A stretch of 64,000 bases of DNA from Corynebacterium sp. (GCA_030531005.1 JAUMTW010000002.1:202190-266189); one strand, 5' to 3'. Counted from the stretch's first letter, positions 8,203 through 17,163 are shown. Notes: generated by a model from the sequence alone, not told the origin. Numbers and translations: made by a program.

Positions 8203-8886
8203 GTGGAAGGTGTGCAGGAGATTCTATCCCGCGCCGGTATTTTCCAGGGGGTTAGCCCGGTTGCGGTGAATAACCTTATCCAGGAAATGGAAATCGTGCG
8301 CTTTACGCGAGGGTCCGTCATCTTCGATGAGGGTGAGCCTGGCGACCGTCTCTACATCATTACCTCTGGCAAGGTGAAACTTGCCCGCCATGCTGCCGAT
8401 GGTCGGGAGAACCTGCTGACTGTAATGGGCCCATCCGATATGTTCGGTGAGTTGTCCATCTTCGACCCAGGTCCGCGTACCTCCTCGGCAATCTGCGTGA
8501 CTGAGGTTCGTTGCGCCACCATGAATTCAGAGCTGCTCCATAAGTGGATCGCCGAGCACCCGGAGATCTCCGAGCAGTTACTGCGTGTGCTAGCACGCCG
8601 TCTACGTCGTACGAACTCTGCCCTGGCAGATCTGATCTTCACCGATGTACCGGGTCGTGTAGCAAAGACTTTACTGCAGTTGGCGAATCGTTTCGGCACC
8701 CAAGAGGCCGGTGCGCTGCGTGTGAATCATGATCTGACGCAAGAAGAGATTGCCCAGTTGGTAGGGGCATCGCGTGAGACCGTCAATAAGGCTTTGGCGA
8801 CGTTTGCCCAGCGCGGTTGGATCCGCTTGGAGGGCAAGTCAGTCCTGATTGTCGATACTGAGCACTTGGCGCGTCGTGCACGTTAA
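8203..8886 (+). CDS. glxR: GlxR, CRP-family global regulator
   Basis: 227 aa from GTG 8203, preceded by AGGAG at 8191-8195. A longer in-frame TTG at 8188 lies upstream of that ribosome binding site and is rejected. The cyclic-nucleotide-binding domain contains [15 protein letters not shown], the phosphate-binding cassette. The C-terminal winged helix contains [21 protein letters not shown]. The sequence is close to C. glutamicum GlxR as I remember it. The protein binds cAMP and controls carbon, respiration and envelope genes through TGTGA-N6-TCACA sites. Confidence 0.96.
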   Translation: MEGVQEILSRAGIFQGVSPVAVNNLIQEMEIVRFTRGSVIFDEGEPGDRLYIITSGKVKLARHAADGRENLLTVMGPSDMFGELSIFDPGPRTSSAICVTEVRCATMNSELLHKWIAEHPEISEQLLRVLARRLRRTNSALADLIFTDVPGRVAKTLLQLANRFGTQEAGALRVNHDLTQEEIAQLVGASRETVNKALATFAQRGWIRLEGKSVLIVDTEHLARRAR

Positions 8887-8928
8887 ACTTGGTCTAGCTG
8901 GCTAATTCCAAGGACCTCAGAGAACTTC

Positions 8929-8968
8929 AGCCCCGGAACAGTTGTACTGCTTTCCGGGGCTTTGTTTT
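8929..8968 (+). terminator. glxR terminator
   Basis: A perfect 10-bp stem, AGCCCCGGAA (8929-8938) with TTCCGGGGCT (8952-8961), then TTGTTTTG. Confidence 0.85.
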
Positions 8969-9120
8969 GTGCACTGTCGCACGGAGGTGCTTTAATGCAC
9001 TGCGGCCAACACAATGTCCGTTATCAGATACAGCGTTAGCCACAGTTGATGCCCGCGCATGGCGAAATAACTACATGACTGTATGGCCACAGCCGGCCAC
9101 AGCCAAGCTATCTGAGGAAA

Positions 9121-9939
9121 CTAGGAAACCGCTGCTTGGTGTTCTTCGTCTTCGAGATAACGCAGGGCCACGCGGGTGGATTGTTCAGCAGCATCGCGCA
9201 GGACCGGATCCACGTCATCATAGATGGCATCCACGAGCTCCTTGAGACTAATGTGTTCGCCGAGTTCAGCACGCGCAGTTCGGATTTGCTCCAGGCGCTG
9301 CTGGCGGCGCTCAATGTACCAGCGAGCGAAACTGGCTACATCCATACCGTCGGGTCCGTGTCCGGGACACAGGCGTACGTCAACGCCACGTTCTTCAAGG
9401 TTGGCAAGACTGCGCAGATAATCGGCAAGGTTGCCATCAGTCTCCGATATCATGGTGGTGTGGCGCCCAGCAATCGTATCGCCTGTCAAGATAGCGGAGA
9501 CTTTCCCATTGTTGCGCACGAAGAAACTGGTGGAATCGGCAGTGTGCCCGGGAGTATGCACTACCTCAATGGTGGGGGTAACACCAGTAACACTAATAAT
9601 TTCTCCGTCTTGCAGCGATGAGGCTTCCATGCAATACGCGGGATCGAAAGCACGTACTGGGGCGCCGGTGAGCTGGCGAAAACGTTCTGCACCATCGGCA
9701 TGGTCGGCATGGCGGTGGGTCAGCAAGATCAGCCCCACTTTTTCGGCCTTGCGATGCAGCACATTCAAGTGTCCCTCGTCGGCGGGCCCGGGATCAACAA
9801 CGATACTGTAGGCGTCTTCGGGATTACGAATTACCCAAGAATTTGTGCCCTCTAAGCTGGCATAACCCGGATTGGGGCACAAAACAACGCCAACGCCTGG
9901 GGCGACTGGGCGCAGTTCACTATAAGCAGGATGCTCCAT
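9121..9939 (-). CDS. Metallo-beta-lactamase-fold hydrolase (Rv3677c-like)
   Basis: 272 aa. The metal-binding HxHxDH motif reads THRHADHADG, with later HTPGHT and GDT metal ligands and a C-terminal helical extension of the kind found in LACTB2-like proteins. Substrate is unknown; the family includes thioesterases, glyoxalase II and RNases. It follows glxR convergently, as in mycobacteria. Confidence 0.88.
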   Translation of the reverse strand: MEHPAYSELRPVAPGVGVVLCPNPGYASLEGTNSWVIRNPEDAYSIVVDPGPADEGHLNVLHRKAEKVGLILLTHRHADHADGAERFRQLTGAPVRAFDPAYCMEASSLQDGEIISVTGVTPTIEVVHTPGHTADSTSFFVRNNGKVSAILTGDTIAGRHTTMISETDGNLADYLRSLANLEERGVDVRLCPGHGPDGMDVASFARWYIERRQQRLEQIRTARAELGEHISLKELVDAIYDDVDPVLRDAAEQSTRVALRYLEDEEHQAAVS

Positions 9940-10244
9940 AGCGTTTATTCTAGTGTTTCAGGCATCTCATTGCACCTGAAAGCAGACTCAGAAGATCCCA
10001 CTGTGGGATTTTTCACCCCCAGCCCGAATAGCCGGACATACCGGATGCAGTAGCAGGATGTTTCCGTTGGCCCCGAGCACAAGTTGGCTCAAACAAAAAT
10101 TGGCCTCAACAAAAACAGCCTCCCATTTGTGCATGCAGCCATGCCACAAAGAAAATGCACACGCCCATAGCACAGGCGTGTGCACCAGGAATGTAGAGAA
10201 CCTCCACACCTTTACCCTTGAAAGTACCCTTGAAAGTGGGAAAC
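9940..10244. other. Intergenic region, no gene
   Basis: Between the metallohydrolase gene and ridA. Apart from the ridA terminator hairpin I see no coding signal or other structure. Confidence 0.6.
10149..10183 (-). terminator. Terminator of the DUF4177-ridA operon
   Basis: GCACACGCC (10157-10165) pairs perfectly with GGCGTGTGC (10175-10183). On the minus strand it is followed by ATTTTCTTTG, giving a U-rich tail. Confidence 0.7.
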
Positions 10245-10715
10245 TTATTCGGCTACTTCCACAATCAATTCGATTTCCACTGGAGAGTTCAGTGGAAGCT
10301 CGGCAACACCGACTGCGCTGCGAGCATGTGCACCGGCGGCACCGAAGATCTCTCCAATGAGGTTACTCGCCCCATTGACAACACCAGGCTGGCCATCGAA
10401 ATCGGGTGCGGATGCCACAAAACCCACGATCTTTAATACTCGGGTCACCTTATCGATGCCGACCAAGGCATCTACGGCTGCTAGAGCATTGAGTACTGCA
10501 GTACCGGCAAGTTTTTGGGCTTCTGCTGCAGAAACATTCCCGGCACCATGACCGTGATCTACTTTGCCGGTGGCAGGCAACTCGCCTTCTACAAATGGCA
10601 ACTGGCCAGAGGTCCACACCTGATTACCGACCTTAACGGCAGGCACATAAGAGGCTACTGGCGCAGCGACTGATGGCAAGCGAATGCCAAGCTCTTCTAA
10701 ACGCTGCGAAATCAT
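10245..10715 (-). CDS. RidA/YjgF-family reactive-intermediate deaminase
   Basis: 156 aa, the size of the actinobacterial Rv3678c branch, longer than canonical 130-aa RidA. It carries the family course VWTSGQLPF near the N-terminus and a C-terminal VELPLNSPVEIELIVEV. The canonical catalytic Arg of RidA (CR motif) is not obvious, so enamine deaminase activity is uncertain. The start ATG overlaps the stop of the tiny upstream gene as ATGA, so it is translationally coupled. Confidence 0.85.
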   Translation of the reverse strand: MISQRLEELGIRLPSVAAPVASYVPAVKVGNQVWTSGQLPFVEGELPATGKVDHGHGAGNVSAAEAQKLAGTAVLNALAAVDALVGIDKVTRVLKIVGFVASAPDFDGQPGVVNGASNLIGEIFGAAGAHARSAVGVAELPLNSPVEIELIVEVAE

Positions 10716-10870
10716 GCGGTAGCTTCGCGCTTCATAAAGGCAACATAGTTTTCTGGAGTTGGGCCAGGCAGCACGTTCACCAGCTCCCAGCCGTCTTCAC
10801 CCCAGGTGTCCAAGATTTGTTTCGTCGCATGCGATAGCAGTGGCACAGTGGCATATTCCCATTGAGTCAT
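10712..10870 (-). CDS. Tiny DUF4177-like protein
   Basis: 52 aa, from ATG at 10870-10868. It reads MTQWEYATVPLL, then WGEDGWELVNVLPGP, ending VAFMKREATA. The W-E-Y ... G-E-x-G-W-E-L-V pattern is typical of DUF4177 proteins. A gene at this place (Rv3678A) exists in mycobacteria. Function unknown. It is coupled to ridA through an ATGA overlap. Confidence 0.8.
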   Translation of the reverse strand: MTQWEYATVPLLSHATKQILDTWGEDGWELVNVLPGPTPENYVAFMKREATA

Positions 10871-11046
10871 ATCTCTACTCTACTGGAAAAATCCCAGGAT
10901 GCACTCAAATATTAGGATCCACTCACCTCAAGGGCTCTGTCCCGCTGGTGTTCCCCTAAAAGTTGTCGCTGGCAATGCTACTTCTCGCGACAGCAGATCT
11001 CCCGATTGAGCTGCCAACCCCACCTAGATGGCCCGCATAAATAAGC

Positions 11047-11376
11047 TTAAGCAATTTTAATATCGCCACCATTGGCGAAGAACTCGCGCCAATTGTGTAC
11101 GTCAGGATAGCGGCGCAGAATCGCACGGCGTTGGCGCTCGGTGAGACCGCCCCATACTCCGAACTCCACACGGTTATCTAAGGCATCAGCTCGGCACGTC
11201 AAAATCACTGGGCAGTCTTCGCAGATTGCGGCGGCTTCCCGTTGAGCTGCACCACGCACAAAGAGGGCATCGGGGTCGCAATCGCGACAATTGGCTTGCA
11301 TGACCCATTCATCTCGGTGGACCAAGGGCAGCTGCGCCGTAGAGGGGGAAAGACTTTCTGCTAAGGATGTAACCAT
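11047..11376 (-). CDS. whcA: WhiB-family iron-sulfur regulator, WhcA/WhiB4-like
   Basis: 109 aa from ATG 11376; a longer in-frame start at 11412 exists, but GAAAGG lies within that extension and suits the shorter form. The cluster ligands are Cys30 (or Cys33), Cys52, Cys55 and Cys61 (C-x2-C-x5-C). The signature GVWGG (74-77) is followed by a basic tail. It is divergent from ponA, as whcA is in C. glutamicum and whiB4 in M. tuberculosis, and these act in redox stress control. Cys33 is an additional cysteine in the first-ligand region. Confidence 0.9.
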   Translation of the reverse strand: MVTSLAESLSPSTAQLPLVHRDEWVMQANCRDCDPDALFVRGAAQREAAAICEDCPVILTCRADALDNRVEFGVWGGLTERQRRAILRRYPDVHNWREFFANGGDIKIA

Positions 11377-11412
11377 GATGCTGATACCTTTCTTCTCTAC
11401 TCGTTCATGCAT

Positions 11413-11818
11413 GAGGTTGTCGGAATGAGTGCAAAAACCGTGGAAGCATCAGCTGCCATACTGTGACAACTTGCACATTTCTTTTCGCATAGAATTCCGT
11501 ATGTAAGTCTAATCACAGCCATATGACCTAGTCGAGGGGATCACAGTAATTTTTCTCAAATATCCATTGCCGCCCCCATAATCCCCGCATTCTCCATCAC
11601 CAGCAAAGTAAATATGTCGAATTCATGGGGTGAATAGATGCAGCTAGAACCCACTATTGCGCAGCGTACCCGCCCGACAACAGCGCACACCCTAGAAAAG
11701 CTTTACAATTCCAAGCAGAACAATCCACCCCATTTCGGGGGCATACCCGCTGGGAAGGCGCCCGCACCCACGTAGCCTGCACTTTTATACGCGGGAGAAA
11801 GTCATTAGGGTTAGAAGC
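11413..11818. other. whcA-ponA divergent intergenic region
   Basis: 406 bp with no convincing gene. It contains the GlxR-like site at 11462-11477 and AT-rich stretches likely to hold both promoters; I cannot place the -10/-35 elements confidently. Confidence 0.55.
11462..11477. promoter_or_regulatory. Candidate GlxR binding site upstream of whcA
   Basis: TGTGACAACTTGCACA fits TGTGA-N6-TCACA at 9 of 10 half-site positions. It lies 86 bp upstream of the whcA start and about 340 bp upstream of ponA. glxR itself is 3 kb away on the same chromosome. Confidence 0.55.
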
Positions 11819-14209
11819 GTGAGTACCTGGAACGCATTGAGCCGGATTGTCGGCGCCACTTTAGTAGCAGGCGTCGCCGCTGCCGCCATCTTAACCCCGA
11901 TAGCCGCGGTATCCGGCTACGCGGTGTCCCAGACCAGCGAAACAATGAAATCGGATCTCGCCGACATCACTAACGGCGACACTCCCGGAGTGACCACCAT
12001 TTTGGACGCCAATGGTGGCGTCCTGGCATCGATTTATAGCCAGCAGCGATTCTCGGTTGATTCCGAAGCCATTAGCCCCGCGATCAAAAATGCCCTCGTA
12101 GCAATCGAAGATCGCCGCTTCTACGAACACAATGGCGTGGACCTCCAAGGTAACCTACGTGCTATGGCTACCAACCTGCTCGCCGGCGGTGTGGAGCAGG
12201 GCGCCTCGACTTTGGACCAACAGTATGTAAAAAACTTCCTACTGCTGGTGACCTCTGAAGATGACGAGGACCAGGCTGCTGCTACCGAAACTTCAATTCC
12301 ACGCAAGTTACGTGAAATGCAAATGGCCTCAACCCTGGATCGCGATTTATCCAAAGACGAGATCCTCACCCGCTATTTGAACCTGGTGCACTTTGGCAAT
12401 GGTGCCTATGGCGTGGAAGCTGCAGCGCGCACTTACTTTGGAATCTCTGCTGCTGAGCTGAGCATCCCCCAATCAGCAATGCTCGCAGGTATCGTACAGT
12501 CTTCTTCCTACCTAGATCCTTATACCAATGAGCAGGCGGTAATTGATCGCCGCAATGTTGTGCTCGACGCAATGGTTGATGCAGGGTATTTGGATTCCAA
12601 CGAGGCTGCTCTGTATAAGGTAGAACCACTTGGGGTCCAAGAATTTCCGGGCGGACTGCCCAATGGATGCATTAATGCAGGCAACTCTGGCTTCTTCTGC
12701 GACTACGTTTTGGAGTACCTAGCCGATAAGGGCTTCGACTATGACACCTTAACTTCTAGTTCGTACACGATTCAGACCACCTTGGATCCAAATATCCAAG
12801 CTGCTGCGGAAGCAGCTACGAAGTCCCAGGTAGCTTCCACCACCCCCGGTGTTGCCGATGTCACCAATGTGGTGGCTCCTGGCACTAACTCCCATGAGAT
12901 CTTAGCCATGGCATCCTCCCGCGACTACGGCCTGGATCTTGATGCCGGCCAAACTGTGTTGCCTCAGACGGCTTCCTTAGTCGGCAACGGTGCTGGCTCA
13001 ATCTTTAAGATCTTTACCGCTGCTGCTGCCTTGGAGCAGGGCTATGGCTTGGATACCTATTTGGATACCCCAACGCGCTACCAAGCTGCTGGCATGGGCG
13101 AAGGTGGCGCGAGCAATTGCCCAACTGGCTACTACTGTGTGGAAAACTCTGGTTCTTATGCCGCAAGTATGCGCTTGCGTGATGCTTTGGCCCAATCGCC
13201 AAACACCACCTTCGTCAAGCTCCTCGAAGAAGTTGGTGTGGACCGAGTGGTTGATATCTCTGTGGCCTTAGGTCTGCGCAGCTATGCCGATGCGGGCAGC
13301 TTCGATGGGGAAAGCTCCGTTGCTGACTACGTCAAGGAACACAATTTAGGCTCCTATACCCTAGGCCCTACTGCGGTCAATGCCCTAGAGCTTTCGAATG
13401 TTGCTGCTACCTTGGCTTCTGATGGCGTGTGGTGTGAACCAAGTCCAGTGCGCGCCATTTATGATTCCTCTGGCACAGAACTCTATCTAGAAACTCCGGA
13501 TTGCGAGCAGGCCATAGATGCAGAGGTTGCTCAGGCCTTGAGCAATGGCATGAGCCAGGACACCATCAATGGCACTGCTGCAAATGCAGCTAACGCAGTG
13601 AATTGGGCGGCACCCCTTGCTGCAAAGACTGGTACGACTGAGTCTTATCAGTCAGCTGCCTTCTTCGGTTTCAACTCCAATTTCGCCGCAGCTACCTATA
13701 TCTACAATGATGGCACCACGGTGTTCCCATTGTGCTCAGGCCCAGTTGTCCAGTGCCCCGATGGTGGCAGCCTCTATGGTGGCACCGAGCCTGCGCGTAC
13801 TTGGTTCCAATTAGCACAGGCAACGCAGGCTTCAAGCGGAACCTTGAGTAGCTATAACCCGGACTACAATTCTGGTTCAGCCGTAGCCTTGGCCAATACC
13901 CTCCGCAATCGTAATGCCGAGCAAGTAGAACGTGAACTGCGTGAGGCTGGCTTTGAGGTCACCAAGCGAGAAGTCACCGGTGATGGCGTGGCAAAGGGTC
14001 GCGTAGTCAATGCCGAAATTCCGCTGCCAATGCGCGAAGGAACAACCATCGTCTTAAATATCTCCGATGGCAAATCCAGCCCCCGAACCTTAGATACTAC
14101 GACCGGTTCAACGATCCCAAGTCTTGACTATCAGGCTCCACAAAATCTCATAACCGAAGACCCACTACAGCAGTTCACTGATGGCTTGCGTAGCCTATTT
14201 GGTGGATAA
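11819..14209 (+). CDS. ponA: Class A penicillin-binding protein with PASTA domain
   Basis: 796 aa, GTG start. It has an N-terminal membrane anchor. The glycosyltransferase domain carries EDRRFYEHNGVD, GASTLDQQYVKN and RKLREMQMA. The transpeptidase domain carries SIFK (SxxK), SPN (QSPNTTF) and KTG (AKTGTTES). A C-terminal PASTA domain contains EREAGFEVTKRE-like spacing and VVNAEIPLPMREG. It polymerises and cross-links peptidoglycan at the cell surface. The gene sits opposite the WhiB gene, as ponA2 does in M. tuberculosis, and its end overlaps the convergent YqeY-like gene by 15 bp. Confidence 0.95.
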   Translation: MSTWNALSRIVGATLVAGVAAAAILTPIAAVSGYAVSQTSETMKSDLADITNGDTPGVTTILDANGGVLASIYSQQRFSVDSEAISPAIKNALVAIEDRRFYEHNGVDLQGNLRAMATNLLAGGVEQGASTLDQQYVKNFLLLVTSEDDEDQAAATETSIPRKLREMQMASTLDRDLSKDEILTRYLNLVHFGNGAYGVEAAARTYFGISAAELSIPQSAMLAGIVQSSSYLDPYTNEQAVIDRRNVVLDAMVDAGYLDSNEAALYKVEPLGVQEFPGGLPNGCINAGNSGFFCDYVLEYLADKGFDYDTLTSSSYTIQTTLDPNIQAAAEAATKSQVASTTPGVADVTNVVAPGTNSHEILAMASSRDYGLDLDAGQTVLPQTASLVGNGAGSIFKIFTAAAALEQGYGLDTYLDTPTRYQAAGMGEGGASNCPTGYYCVENSGSYAASMRLRDALAQSPNTTFVKLLEEVGVDRVVDISVALGLRSYADAGSFDGESSVADYVKEHNLGSYTLGPTAVNALELSNVAATLASDGVWCEPSPVRAIYDSSGTELYLETPDCEQAIDAEVAQALSNGMSQDTINGTAANAANAVNWAAPLAAKTGTTESYQSAAFFGFNSNFAAATYIYNDGTTVFPLCSGPVVQCPDGGSLYGGTEPARTWFQLAQATQASSGTLSSYNPDYNSGSAVALANTLRNRNAEQVERELREAGFEVTKREVTGDGVAKGRVVNAEIPLPMREGTTIVLNISDGKSSPRTLDTTTGSTIPSLDYQAPQNLITEDPLQQFTDGLRSLFGG

Positions 14210-14650
14210 TACCTGCCGTACTTGAGTAGATAGCCGCTTGCCGTCAACACGGCCGGCGGCTTTTTCATTGGCTGCCTTCATGATCTGTCCCATATCGCGC
14301 ATGCTGGGATTCTCGAACTGGGCAATCACATCGGCAACTAAGGCCTCCAATTCGGCATCATCAAGCTGTTGCGGCTGGTAGCCGGCTAAGACTTCTGCCT
14401 CGGCAAGTTCTTGGGCAGCAAGTTCCTCGCGGCCTGCCTTGGTGTAGATCTCAGCGGACTCACGGCGCTTCTTAATCTCGCGAGCGATGATTTGTAGCAC
14501 TTCGGCATCATCGACGGTGTGCTTAGTCCCAGTGGTTTCTGCAGTTTGGATTGCGGCCATGAGCATGCGCAAAGTGCCAGTTCGTTGTTGGTCACGTTGC
14601 TTCATCGCTGCGGTGAGGTCGGCTCTAATTTGTTCGCGTACATGAGTCAT
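14195..14650 (-). CDS. GatB/YqeY-domain protein
   Basis: 151 aa. The YqeY family is a helical domain shared with the tail of the tRNA amidotransferase GatB, seen here as LRMLMAAIQ, EIKKRRESAEIYTKAGREELAAQE, and MGQIMKAANEKAAGRVDGKRLS. Its function is not well defined; tRNA-related binding is presumed. It is convergent with ponA (15-bp overlap) and its start overlaps the region upstream of the phosphoesterase. Confidence 0.9.
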   Translation of the reverse strand: MTHVREQIRADLTAAMKQRDQQRTGTLRMLMAAIQTAETTGTKHTVDDAEVLQIIAREIKKRRESAEIYTKAGREELAAQELAEAEVLAGYQPQQLDDAELEALVADVIAQFENPSMRDMGQIMKAANEKAAGRVDGKRLSTQVRQVLSTK

Positions 14651-14678
14651 GCTTCTAGCCTACGGTAGGGTGGAAGGT

Positions 14679-15560
14679 GTGAAAACTCTGCGACTACTTG
14701 CTGCTGCCACCGTAGCTGGGCTAGGGACCTTAGCCTGGGGATATCGGGAATGCTCCCGTTTTGAACTCAAAAAGGTCACGATCCCCTTGCTACCTCAAGG
14801 CTTCGGGGAATTCACGATCCTGCATATCAGCGATCTGCACATGATTCCGCATCAAAAGGTTAAGCAGGAGTGGGTCGCAAGCCTCGATGCGCTCGAACCT
14901 GACCTGGTAGTCAATACCGGCGATAACTTAAGTGATGCCCATGCCGTCCCCCATGTGATTCGGGCGCTGAATCCATTGCTGCGTCGCGAGGGCCTATTCG
15001 TGTTCGGCAGTAATGATTATTGGGCACCGCACCCAGTCAATCCTGCGCGCTATTTATGGGGTAAGAAGACGAAGCCAAGTCAAGAAGCCTTACCATGGCA
15101 GGGAATGCGGGCTGCTTTCGTGGAGCACGGTTGGCGTGACGCCACCCATCGCCGTCAGGAATTCCAGGTAGGCAAGGTGCGAATTGCTGCCGCCGGGGTT
15201 GATGATCCGCACCACGATTTAGATGATTATGGCACCATTGCCGGTCCCCCTAATCCGGATGCCGATATAAGCATTGCTCTGACGCACTCCCCCGAGCCCC
15301 GGGTGCTGGCCAAGTTTGAAGCTGATGGTTACATGTTAAGTTTGTCCGGGCATACCCATGGCGGCCAGTTCTGCCTGCCTGGTAGTCGGGCGATTATTAC
15401 CAATTGTGGCATCGACCGGGAACGCGTCCAAGGTTTGCATCGCTTTGGGTCGATGTGGATGCATGTCACCAATGGGCTGGGCACCTCAAAGTACGTGCCC
15501 TTCCGCTTTTTCTGCCGTCCTTCGGCAACCTTGATTACCTTGGTGGAAAAGCAGGATTAA
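14679..15560 (+). CDS. Membrane-anchored metallophosphoesterase (YkuE/Rv3683-like)
   Basis: 293 aa from GTG 14679 (MKTLRLLAAATVAG), which places a hydrophobic segment right at the N-terminus. The possible longer start at 14649 overlaps the divergent YqeY gene. The calcineurin-type metal motifs are present: DLHM (HISDLHM), NTGDNL, GSNDYW (GNHD variant), and GHTHGGQ. The GNHD motif reading GSND is a mild deviation. It is predicted to hydrolyse a phosphodiester or phospholipid-type substrate outside the membrane. It is also syntenic with ponA2-Rv3683. Confidence 0.9.
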   Translation: MKTLRLLAAATVAGLGTLAWGYRECSRFELKKVTIPLLPQGFGEFTILHISDLHMIPHQKVKQEWVASLDALEPDLVVNTGDNLSDAHAVPHVIRALNPLLRREGLFVFGSNDYWAPHPVNPARYLWGKKTKPSQEALPWQGMRAAFVEHGWRDATHRRQEFQVGKVRIAAAGVDDPHHDLDDYGTIAGPPNPDADISIALTHSPEPRVLAKFEADGYMLSLSGHTHGGQFCLPGSRAIITNCGIDRERVQGLHRFGSMWMHVTNGLGTSKYVPFRFFCRPSATLITLVEKQD

Positions 15561-15710
15561 TACCGCTACGTTTCACTGCATAGTCCCTTTCCACGCCGCA
15601 TTTTCCGCATACTTCCAAGATGCAAGCATGTTCCTGTGACGCTGCTAATACACGATACGCTGCTTATAAAAAGAGGCTCTCCCCTCCCCCTGAGCGCCGG
15701 CTTGTAGTGG

Positions 15711-15739
15711 TTGTGCTTTGGGCTACAAGGGACTAATAT
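15711..15739 (+). promoter_or_regulatory. tRNA-Pro promoter
   Basis: TTGTGC (15711-15716), a 17-bp spacer and TAATAT (15734-15739), ending 13 bp before the first base of the tRNA. Confidence 0.65.
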
Positions 15740-15752
15740 TTTTCTTCGCAAC

Positions 15753-15829
<77 letters not shown>

Positions 15830-15835
15830 ACTGAG

Positions 15836-15889
15836 AAAAGGTCAATGGCCAGCAGATTTATCGTTTGCTGGTTGTTGGCCTTTTTCGCA
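15836..15889 (+). terminator. Terminator after tRNA-Pro, supplied by the element
   Basis: GGTCAATGGCCAGCA pairs (with G-T pairs) to TGCTGGTTGTTGGCC, followed by TTTTTC. After integration it replaces the original tRNA terminator, which now lies beyond attR. Confidence 0.7.
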
Positions 15890-15901
15890 TTCCCGGGCAC
15901 C

Positions 15902-15921
15902 TTGTCACCCGCTTGTCACCC
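15902..15921. repeat. Tandem TTGTCACCC repeats, left end
   Basis: TTGTCACCC at 15902-15910 and 15913-15921 (11-bp period), 73 bp inside attL and overlapping the last codons of int. The same pair occurs at 24471-24490 near attR. Candidate integrase arm-type sites. Confidence 0.6.
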
Positions 15922-16948
15922 GTTGTTCATTTTCTCGTATGCCCCCGAGGTCGATCCCCATACCCAAATAGGTCGTGTAGATCGCCGTAGTCTCGAGGTC
16001 TGCGTGCCCAAGCCATGCCTGGACGGTGTTCACAGGAACACCCCTTCGCAGCCAATTGCACGCCGCACTATGCCGAAGATCATGGATGGTGCGCCCGGCT
16101 GAAATCTGCGGCCAGTTCGTGGACCTCACGAACCTCCCGCGCCAAATCTGACTACGCCCATCACGAGAGATCAGATACGCATCGCGCCCCCGACCCGCTG
16201 CCAGTTCCTCAACTATCGGCAGCAACCTCTGCGCAATCGGCACAATCCGCATCCGCCCCGACTTCGGCGCTTTCTCCTTCGCCCCCTCAGGCTGAGACCT
16301 GCGCACCTGAATCCGCGGGGGGGGTTGCTCTTTTAACTGCACATCACCCACACGCAGCGCACGGGCTTTCCCCCCCCAGCGCAATCCCGTGTACGCCAGA
16401 AACAGCACAACTTGCCCATTAAACCCGCCGATATCCGAAGCGATTTCTTCGACTTCTACCTCAGTGAGCGGGCTGATCTGATGGACCTTGTGCTTTCGTT
16501 GCGGCACCTCCACCCCATCCATAGGGTTCATTGCCACATAGCCACGTTGGGCAGCCCAGCGAAAAAAGGCACCCAGAGTATCGCAGTACCTACGAACAGT
16601 CGCGGGGGACTTACTCCGCCGCCACCCATCCAGGATGAGCTGCACATCTTGGGGCTTAATACCCCGCACCTGTCGACTCATCAGCCGGGTTGGCAGCTGA
16701 TCTATGACCACCTTGTCAGTGGAATAGGTGGATTCAGCGACCTCGTCTTTGCGGATCTCCAGCCACAGCTCCGCCACCGTGTTCACCTTCGACACGCCAA
16801 GCTTCCTGGAGAACGTCGTGTCCACATACTTCAGACGCTCGCGATCTTCCCAAGCTTTGGCTTCTTTCTCGGTGTCAAATGTGGCGGAAAACTGCTGGCC
16901 GCGAACCTTGACCAAACCCTGCCACTTTTCGCCACGCTTCCGAGGCAT
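15905..16948 (-). CDS. int: Tyrosine site-specific integrase
   Basis: 347 aa. An N-terminal arm-binding region and a SAM-like core-binding domain (about residues 55-150) precede the catalytic domain with Arg190 (YTGLRWG), HDLRH (His289, Arg292), His315 (WLGHADLETT) and Tyr324. The start ATG follows the end of the xis reading frame by 2 bp. The reading frame passes through two 8-base homopolymers (C8 at 16370-16377, C-run complement G8 at 16317-16324) without disruption, but the segment after Arg190 reads WGGKARAL, apparently one residue longer than the usual WGEAxAL. It should catalyse attP x attB recombination at tRNA-Pro. Confidence 0.93.
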   Translation of the reverse strand: MPRKRGEKWQGLVKVRGQQFSATFDTEKEAKAWEDRERLKYVDTTFSRKLGVSKVNTVAELWLEIRKDEVAESTYSTDKVVIDQLPTRLMSRQVRGIKPQDVQLILDGWRRSKSPATVRRYCDTLGAFFRWAAQRGYVAMNPMDGVEVPQRKHKVHQISPLTEVEVEEIASDIGGFNGQVVLFLAYTGLRWGGKARALRVGDVQLKEQPPPRIQVRRSQPEGAKEKAPKSGRMRIVPIAQRLLPIVEELAAGRGRDAYLISRDGRSQIWRGRFVRSTNWPQISAGRTIHDLRHSAACNWLRRGVPVNTVQAWLGHADLETTAIYTTYLGMGIDLGGIRENEQRVTSG

Positions 16949-16950
16949 AG

Positions 16951-17163
16951 CTACCTACTCTCAAGCAGGCGGCGCACATCCGCACGAGAGTAGCGAACAA
17001 CACGCCCCTGAGCGATAACCGGTTCCTAAGGAGGAGACGCCAGCCGCCGCCAAGAGGAAAGAGTGGAGCGAGAAATCGACAGAATCTCCGCAACCTCCCG
17101 AGGCGTCAGCACCGGGCCATAATCCGCCCAGCGAATCGGAACCTTCATTGCGTTAGCACCCAT
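16951..17163 (-). pseudogene. xis: Excisionase-like HTH protein interrupted by an in-frame TAG
   Basis: From ATG 17163 the frame gives 45 residues containing a MerR/excisionase-type HTH (LTPREVAEILSISRSTLSSWRR) and reaches TAG at 17026-17028. Beyond it the same frame continues as EPVIAQGRVVRYSRADVRRLLESR to a second TAG at 16951-16953, just before the int ATG. The downstream part is the expected wing and C-terminal helix (R-x-V-R-Y-x-x-x-D-V-x-x-L-L), so the original gene encoded about 70 aa and one substitution (for example GAG or CAG to TAG) truncated it. The truncated product keeps the HTH but loses the wing. Its start overlaps the end of the ftsK-like gene by 11 bp. Confidence 0.8.

Noticed and set aside
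16317..16377. Possible frameshift in the integrase at the C8/G8 tracts
   Set aside because: The reading frame keeps family-like sequence on both sides and between the tracts, with all catalytic residues, so int appears intact.
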